Below the pieces are notes generated by a model, which did not search any database, was not told where the DNA came from, and worked only from the letters and a program-made list of their open reading frames with translations. The position numbers and the translations under genes were made by a program. This document shows positions 6,985-11,158 of a DNA stretch of 11,158 nt, piece after piece (the first letter of the stretch is position 1; each line of letters starts with the position of its first letter). Source of the DNA: Pseudomonadota bacterium (GTDB lineage Bacteria > Pseudomonadota > Alphaproteobacteria > Rhizobiales > Xanthobacteraceae). The stretch spans positions 1 through 11,158 of the forward strand of contig JAEWFG010000222.1 in the NCBI GenBank assembly GCA_023388935.1, read 5' to 3'.

Positions 6985-7575
6985 TCAATGCAAATGCAAC
7001 AGATGCGGCCACCACAGGCCGAGCCCGGTCATGACGAGGCCGGCGAGCGTCAGGATGCCGCCGACATAGGCCAGCGCGAAGATGCCGGTGATGATGGTGG
7101 CCGAGGCCAGCACGATGCCGATCTGGAAGGCGGCGGACGCCAGCTCGAAGTGATGATATTTCGCGGTCGCTTCGTCGCGCTCGTGCTCGGCATGCTTGGC
7201 CTTCTCGGCGAGCTGCTCGGTGCCTTCGCCCGTCTCCGGCTCCGAGCGGTAGCGCGCCGCGGTCTTCTGCCAGTCTTCGATCTGCTTCTGGAGTGCTGCC
7301 TTGACGGCGTCGTCGGTCATGGATCCCAGCGTCAGCTTGCCCTGCTCGGCCGCGGTCTGCACCACGGTGCGGCGAACGCTCTTGGCCTGGAAGAACGCCC
7401 AGAGATTGGCGGCCTCGACATTCTTGCTGATCGATTCGGTCTGGGCGCCCTTACCGAGCGTTTCCGAGATTGCCAGGAACAGCGCCAGCACGGCGATCAG
7501 AAGTGCGATCTTCTTGTTGGAGCCGGACGCGTGTTCGGCGTGCTCGGCATGCTCCATGCTTTCGTGTGCGCTCAT
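6985..7575 (-). CDS. DUF4337 domain-containing membrane protein
   Basis: A 196-residue protein whose central wording (ALLIAVLALFLAISETLG, then AANLWAFFQAKSVRRT) matches DUF4337 as I remember the family. That family has no assigned function. The start is the ATG at 7575, preceded by GGACGGG with 5 nt spacing; a longer reading from 7638 lacks support. The N-terminus is His/Glu-rich, with a short repeat (EHAEHAEHA, about 8-16). A first membrane span lies at about 22-40. A long charged soluble region (about 45-145, partly coiled-coil-like and rich in Ala, Glu and Lys) follows. Two closely spaced spans at about 147-168 and 170-188 come before a short tail, HLLHLH. It lies 103 bp downstream of xerC on the same strand and may share its transcript or use its own promoter in that gap. 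No role can be stated. Confidence 0.88.
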   Translation of the reverse strand: MSAHESMEHAEHAEHASGSNKKIALLIAVLALFLAISETLGKGAQTESISKNVEAANLWAFFQAKSVRRTVVQTAAEQGKLTLGSMTDDAVKAALQKQIEDWQKTAARYRSEPETGEGTEQLAEKAKHAEHERDEATAKYHHFELASAAFQIGIVLASATIITGIFALAYVGGILTLAGLVMTGLGLWWPHLLHLH

Positions 7576-7678
7576 GATTTCCCGTCCTGCCTCGGTTCCC
7601 CACGATTGACCGAACCCCAGGCGCCGCGCAAGGGGCATGCGCGCCAGGAGAGTTTGCTATGACAGCTTGATGTCAGAT

Positions 7679-8644
7679 TCACCGCCGTGGATGCGCGCTC
7701 GAATAGACTTCCAACAGCCGCTCGGAGTCGATGCCGGTATAGACCTGCGTGGTCGACAGCGAGGAATGGCCGAGCAATTCCTGGATCGCACGCAGATCGC
7801 CGCCGCGCGACAACAGATGCGTCGCGAAGGAGTGCCGGAGCGCGTGCGGCGTGGCGCTGTCGGGCAGGCCGAGCGCGCCGCGCAGCCGCTCCATCGTGAG
7901 CTGGATGATGCGCGGGCTCAGCGGGCCGCCGCGCGCGCCGACGAAGATCGGCCCCTCCGGCGGCAGCGGATGCGGGCACATCGCGACGTACTCCTGCACG
8001 AGCGCGAGCACATTCTGAAGCACCGGCACCATGCGGGTCTTGTTGCCTTTGCCGGTGACGACGAGCACGTCGCCTTCGCCGGGACGCGGCACCTCGCGGC
8101 GCTTCAGGCCGAGCGCTTCGGAGATGCGCAGGCCGGAGCCGTACAGCAGCGCCATCACCGCGGCGTCGCGCACCAGAATCCAGGTCTCGCGTTCCTCGTC
8201 GGCGCGCTCGTCGGCGTCGGCAAGACGCTTTGCCGACGCCATCGGCAGCGGCTTCGGCAGGCTTTTTGCGACTTTCGGCGCGCGGATCGCGGACAATGCG
8301 CCGACCTTGCCCTTGCCTTCGCGCTCGAGGAAACGGCCGAAGGAACGCAGGCCCGCAAGCGCGCGCATCAGCGAGCGGCCGGCAATGTCGTCGGCGCGGC
8401 GCATCGCCATGAAGGCGCGGATGTCTGTGGCTTCCAGGCTCGCGAAACGTGCGAGCGTGACGCGCTCGCCCCAATGATTGCAGAGGAAATCCAGGCACTG
8501 CCGCAAGTCGCGGCCGTAGGCCTCCAGCGTCTTCGGCGACAGCCGCCGCTCGGCGCCCAGATGCGACAGCCAGCGCACCACCTCCTGCGCGATCGATGGA
8601 TCAGCGCTGGCGAGCTCGATCTGTGGGGCGGCCGCTTTGCTCAT
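7679..8644 (-). CDS. xerC: Tyrosine recombinase XerC
   Basis: A 321-residue site-specific tyrosine recombinase. XerC works with XerD at the chromosomal dif site to resolve chromosome dimers before cell division. The N-terminal SAM-like DNA-binding core is at about 15-110 (RLSPKTLEAYGRDL is typical). The catalytic domain at about 130-315 shows all the expected residues: Arg173 (GSGLRISEAL), Lys199 (TGKGNKTR), His267 and Arg270 (HALRHSFATHLL), His293 (LLGHSS) and the nucleophile Tyr302 (TTQVYTG). XerC is favoured over XerD or a phage integrase because of length, core-gene neighbours and the absence of any att site or phage gene. It is transcribed divergently from priA. No clear Shine-Dalgarno precedes the ATG. 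A separate xerD is expected elsewhere in the genome. Confidence 0.92.
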   Translation of the reverse strand: MSKAAAPQIELASADPSIAQEVVRWLSHLGAERRLSPKTLEAYGRDLRQCLDFLCNHWGERVTLARFASLEATDIRAFMAMRRADDIAGRSLMRALAGLRSFGRFLEREGKGKVGALSAIRAPKVAKSLPKPLPMASAKRLADADERADEERETWILVRDAAVMALLYGSGLRISEALGLKRREVPRPGEGDVLVVTGKGNKTRMVPVLQNVLALVQEYVAMCPHPLPPEGPIFVGARGGPLSPRIIQLTMERLRGALGLPDSATPHALRHSFATHLLSRGGDLRAIQELLGHSSLSTTQVYTGIDSERLLEVYSSAHPRR

Positions 8645-8766
8645 GAGCTCTGGACGTGGTGATTCCGCACAGTATATCGCATCACACTCGTTTATCGTTC
8701 GCTAAGGCCGCCTCGGGCGGCTAGCCTTGAGGCCCCCGGGTTCCGATTCTCTCTCCAAGATAGTTC
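8645..8766. promoter_or_regulatory. Divergent xerC/priA intergenic region with hairpin and a candidate -10 box
   Basis: These 122 bp must hold the promoters of both genes. On the minus strand a TATACT hexamer (8671-8676, 27 nt before the xerC ATG) could be a -10 box, but no convincing -35 is seen at normal spacing. A hairpin with a 6-bp perfect stem (8707-8712 with 8716-8721) is flanked by AAGGC/GCCTT (8704-8708, 8724-8728), which gives an alternative pairing. It would lie in the priA leader or xerC upstream DNA. Neither priA nor xerC has a clear Shine-Dalgarno. Confidence 0.4.
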
Positions 8767-10977
8767 ATGGATCATTCGTCGCGTAGCAACACCGCCCTCG
8801 CCAATGCGACCCGCATGGTCGACGTGCTGGTGCCGGTCGCGCTCGACCAGACCTATTCCTACAAGGTGCCGCGCGGGATGGAGCTGAAGGCGGGCGATCT
8901 CGTCGGTGTGCCGCTCGGCCCGCGCGAGGTTCTCGCCGTGGTCTGGGCCGAAAACGCCAGGCCCGATCCACGCCTGCATAACCGCCTCAAGGAGGTCAGC
9001 GACAAGCTCGACTTTCCGCCCCTGAAACCTGAGCTGCGCTCGGTCGTGGACTGGGTCGCCAATTACACGCTGAGCCCGCGCGGCATGGTGCTGCGCATGT
9101 GTTTGCGCATGGGTGAAAATCTCGGCCCCGAGCGGGTGCGTCCCGGCGTGCGCCTGGTCGGTGATCCCCCGAAGCGGCTGACGCCGGCGCGCCAGCGCGT
9201 GATCGAGGTGCTGTCGGACCGGCTGCTGCACGGCAAGTCCGAAGCGGCCAGGGAAGCAGGTGTCTCGGCCGGCGTGATCGACGGTCTCGTCGACGAGGGC
9301 ACGCTCGCGGTCGAGCCTCTGCCGCCGCCTCCGCCGCCACCGGCCCCCGATCCGGATTTCGGCCGGCCGGATTTCACGCCGCTGCAGCGCGCCGCGGTCG
9401 ATACGATGCGCGCGCTCGCGGCCAACGGCACGTTCCACGTCGCGCTGCTCGACGGCGTCACCGGCTCGGGCAAGACCGAGGTCTATTTCGAGGCCGTCGC
9501 GGAAGCGATCCGCCGCGGCAAGCAGTCGCTGATCCTGATGCCGGAAATCGCGCTGACCGGCCAGTTCCTCGACCGCTTTGCGCAGCGCTTCGGCGTGCGG
9601 CCGCTGGAATGGCATTCGGAACTGACGCCCCGCACCCGCGCGCGCAACTGGGCTGCGATCTCGGAAGGCAGCGCGCCGGTCGTGGTCGGCGCGCGCTCGG
9701 CGCTGTTTCTGCCTTACGCCAATCTCGGCCTCATCGTCGTCGATGAAGAGCATGACCAGGCCTACAAGCAGGACGAGGGCGTACATTATCACGCCCGCGA
9801 CATGGCGGTGGTGCGCGCGCATCTCGCAAAAATCCCGATCGTGCTGGCATCGGCGACCCCGTCGGTCGAATCCGAGGTCAATGCGCGCAAGAACCGCTAT
9901 CAGCGCATCGCACTGCCGTCGCGCTTCGGCGGCCAGCACATGCCGCATATCGAGGCCATCGATATGCGCCGCGAGCCGCCCGCGCGCGGCCGCTTCATCT
10001 CGCCGCGCCTGGCCTCCGAGATCAGAACCGCGATCGAGCGGCGCGAGCAGGCGCTGTTGTTCCTCAATCGCCGCGGCTATGCGCCGCTGACCTTGTGCCG
10101 CGGCTGCGGCCACCGGTTCGCCTGCACCATCTGCGATGCCTGGCTGGTCGATCATCGCTTCCGCCAGCGGCTGGTCTGCCATCACTGCGGCTTCTCGATG
10201 CCGCGCCCGCATATCTGTCCGAACTGTTCGGCTGAGGAATCGCTCGTGGCGGTCGGGCCCGGCGTCGAGCGCTTGCAGGAGGAGGCGGCCGCGCTGTTCC
10301 CGGAGGCGCGCACCATGGTGCTGTCGAGCGATCTCATCACCTCGATCGAGACCATGCGTTCGGAACTTGCCGAGATCGCGGAGGGGCGCGTCGACATCAT
10401 CATCGGCACGCAGCTCGTCGCCAAGGGCCATAATTTCCCGCGGCTCAATCTCGTCGGCGTGGTCGATGCGGATCTCGGCCTTTCCAATGGCGATCCGCGC
10501 GCGTCGGAACGCACCTGGCAATTGCTGAACCAGGTGATCGGCCGCGCCGGGCGCGAACAGGGTCGCGGCGTCGGCTACCTCCAGACCCACCAGCCCGATC
10601 ATCCCGTGATGAAGGCGCTGATCGCCTGCGACCGCGAGGCCTTCTATGACAGCGAGATCGATTTGCGCGAGCGCACGCTCTATCCGCCATTCGGACGGCT
10701 CGCGAGCCTGATCATCTCCGCGGGCGACCGGCCGAGCGCAGAAGGCTTCGGGCGCCGCCTCGTTGCGCTCGCGCCGCGCGACGAGCGCGTGGTCGTGCTG
10801 GGGCCGGCGGAGGCCCCGCTCGCGGTCATCAAGGGCCGCTACCGCTTCCGCATCCTGGTGAAATCAGCGCGCGGTTTCGATCTGTCGGATTATTTACGCA
10901 ACTGGCTCGCCGTCTGCCCGAAGCCGAAGGGCAATCTGAAACTCGAAGTCGACGTCGACCCGCAGAGCTTTTTGTAA
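8767..10977 (+). CDS. priA: Primosomal protein N' (replication restart helicase PriA)
   Basis: A 736-residue 3'-5' superfamily 2 DNA helicase that recognises stalled forks and loads the replisome at sites away from oriC. The N-terminal fork-binding domain (about 17-115) opens with VDVLVPVALDQTYSYKVP. A proline run (185-192) links to the helicase core. Walker A is GVTGSGKT (230-237), the Walker B box is DEEH (326-329), and LASATPSVES (360-369) is motif III. Eight cysteines at 444, 447, 453, 456, 471, 474, 484 and 487 form the two zinc sites typical of PriA. Motif V is GTQLVAKGHNFP (547-558) and motif VI QVIGRAGR (589-596). The length is normal. The start at 8767 has no good Shine-Dalgarno; Met17 (ATG at 8815) also lacks one and is the main alternative. 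The gene is intact. Confidence 0.96.
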   Translation: MDHSSRSNTALANATRMVDVLVPVALDQTYSYKVPRGMELKAGDLVGVPLGPREVLAVVWAENARPDPRLHNRLKEVSDKLDFPPLKPELRSVVDWVANYTLSPRGMVLRMCLRMGENLGPERVRPGVRLVGDPPKRLTPARQRVIEVLSDRLLHGKSEAAREAGVSAGVIDGLVDEGTLAVEPLPPPPPPPAPDPDFGRPDFTPLQRAAVDTMRALAANGTFHVALLDGVTGSGKTEVYFEAVAEAIRRGKQSLILMPEIALTGQFLDRFAQRFGVRPLEWHSELTPRTRARNWAAISEGSAPVVVGARSALFLPYANLGLIVVDEEHDQAYKQDEGVHYHARDMAVVRAHLAKIPIVLASATPSVESEVNARKNRYQRIALPSRFGGQHMPHIEAIDMRREPPARGRFISPRLASEIRTAIERREQALLFLNRRGYAPLTLCRGCGHRFACTICDAWLVDHRFRQRLVCHHCGFSMPRPHICPNCSAEESLVAVGPGVERLQEEAAALFPEARTMVLSSDLITSIETMRSELAEIAEGRVDIIIGTQLVAKGHNFPRLNLVGVVDADLGLSNGDPRASERTWQLLNQVIGRAGREQGRGVGYLQTHQPDHPVMKALIACDREAFYDSEIDLRERTLYPPFGRLASLIISAGDRPSAEGFGRRLVALAPRDERVVVLGPAEAPLAVIKGRYRFRILVKSARGFDLSDYLRNWLAVCPKPKGNLKLEVDVDPQSFL

Positions 10978-10985
10978 TTCTCGAC

Positions 10986-11113
10986 CGTTATTCCGGGGCG
11001 CGACGAAGTCGCGAGCCCGGAATCCATTTCACCGCGGATAATGCCGGCTGATGGATTCTCAGATGCGCAATTGCGCATCGTAGCTCGCGCTGTCGCGCGC
11101 CCCGGAATGACGA
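10986..11113. repeat. Palindromic interspersed repeat, second family, downstream of priA
   Basis: Imperfect inverted arms lie at 10986-11027 and 11051-11113. Read on the minus strand, the right arm begins like the left: both have CGT(T/C)ATTCCGGGGCGCG at the outer edge and GAATCCAT at the inner edge. The left arm folds into a hairpin of 7 plus 6 bp (10991-10997 with 11016-11022, and 10999-11004 with 11008-11013). The right arm is longer because it contains a perfect 18-bp palindrome (11062-11079). The sequence is unrelated to the other two elements, so this is a separate repeat family. It starts 9 bp after the priA stop. Confidence 0.75.
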
Positions 11114-11118
11114 GACCA

Positions 11119-11158
11119 ATAAAAAAGCCCGCCGTCCCCCAAGACGGCGGGCTTGCTT
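11119..11158. terminator. Rho-independent terminator, strongest on the minus strand
   Basis: A perfect 12-bp GC-rich stem (11125-11136 with 11143-11154) and a 6-nt loop. On the minus strand the stem runs directly into a T-rich tract (from 11126 down to 11119), a textbook intrinsic terminator for a gene arriving from beyond the window's right edge. On the plus strand the stem is followed by TTGCTT at the window edge (its TT is part of the stem), so it may also stop priA transcripts. The rest of any T-run is not visible. Confidence 0.85.

Noticed and set aside
7660..7675. Short dyad TGACA/TGTCA between xerC and the DUF4337 gene
   Set aside because: Only a 5-bp stem with no T-tract; too weak to call a terminator or operator.
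7679..8644. Phage or integron integrase as a sign of an integrated element
   Set aside because: Length, core-gene neighbours, normal base composition and the absence of att repeats or phage genes fit housekeeping XerC.
7637..8662. Plus-strand open frame of 341 codons opposite xerC
   Set aside because: It is antisense to a recombinase with a full catalytic residue set, and its Gln/Arg/His-rich translation looks like a shadow.
8692..10602. Minus-strand open frame of 636 codons opposite priA
   Set aside because: High-GC antisense artefact with long Arg/His/Ala/Asp runs and no motif; PriA on the plus strand carries every expected motif.
1..11158. A novel defence, mobile or biosynthetic system
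   Set aside because: I looked on both strands for toxin-antitoxin pairs, CRISPR-like regularly spaced repeats, transposases, retron or reverse transcriptase motifs and tRNAs; every large frame is accounted for by core metabolism, chromosome maintenance or small membrane proteins.

Overview
The window is a GC-rich stretch (roughly two-thirds G+C by eye) of an alphaproteobacterial chromosome. It most resembles the Bradyrhizobium/Rhodopseudomonas group. That placement is inferred from protein wording, from gene order as I remember it, and from the style of the interspersed palindromic repeats; no database search was made.

Layout. Positions 1-6246 hold a plus-strand operon for the 2-oxoglutarate dehydrogenase complex: sucA (E1, 5' end cut off by the window), odhB/sucB (E2), a short-chain dehydrogenase/reductase (SDR) and lpdA (E3). 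A small unknown membrane protein (6281-6811) follows in the same direction and is probably co-transcribed. A convergent gap (6812-6984) carries a palindromic repeat. Two minus-strand genes come next: a DUF4337 membrane protein (6985-7575) and xerC (7679-8644). xerC is divergent from priA (8767-10977, plus strand) across a 122-bp gap. The window ends with another palindromic repeat and a strong hairpin terminator.

How the genes work together. E1 decarboxylates 2-oxoglutarate, E2 carries the succinyl group on its lipoyl-lysine and passes it to CoA, and E3 reoxidises the lipoyl group to make NADH. E3 is normally shared with other 2-oxoacid complexes. The SDR between E2 and E3 is not a known part of the complex. 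xerC and priA both serve chromosome maintenance (dimer resolution and replication restart) and are housekeeping genes.

The window looks like ordinary core genome. I see no phage, IS element, CRISPR array, tRNA, rRNA or defence system. The least explained items are three intergenic palindromic elements, two of which are diverged copies of one element about 103 bp long; the SDR inside the operon; and two small membrane proteins of unknown function.
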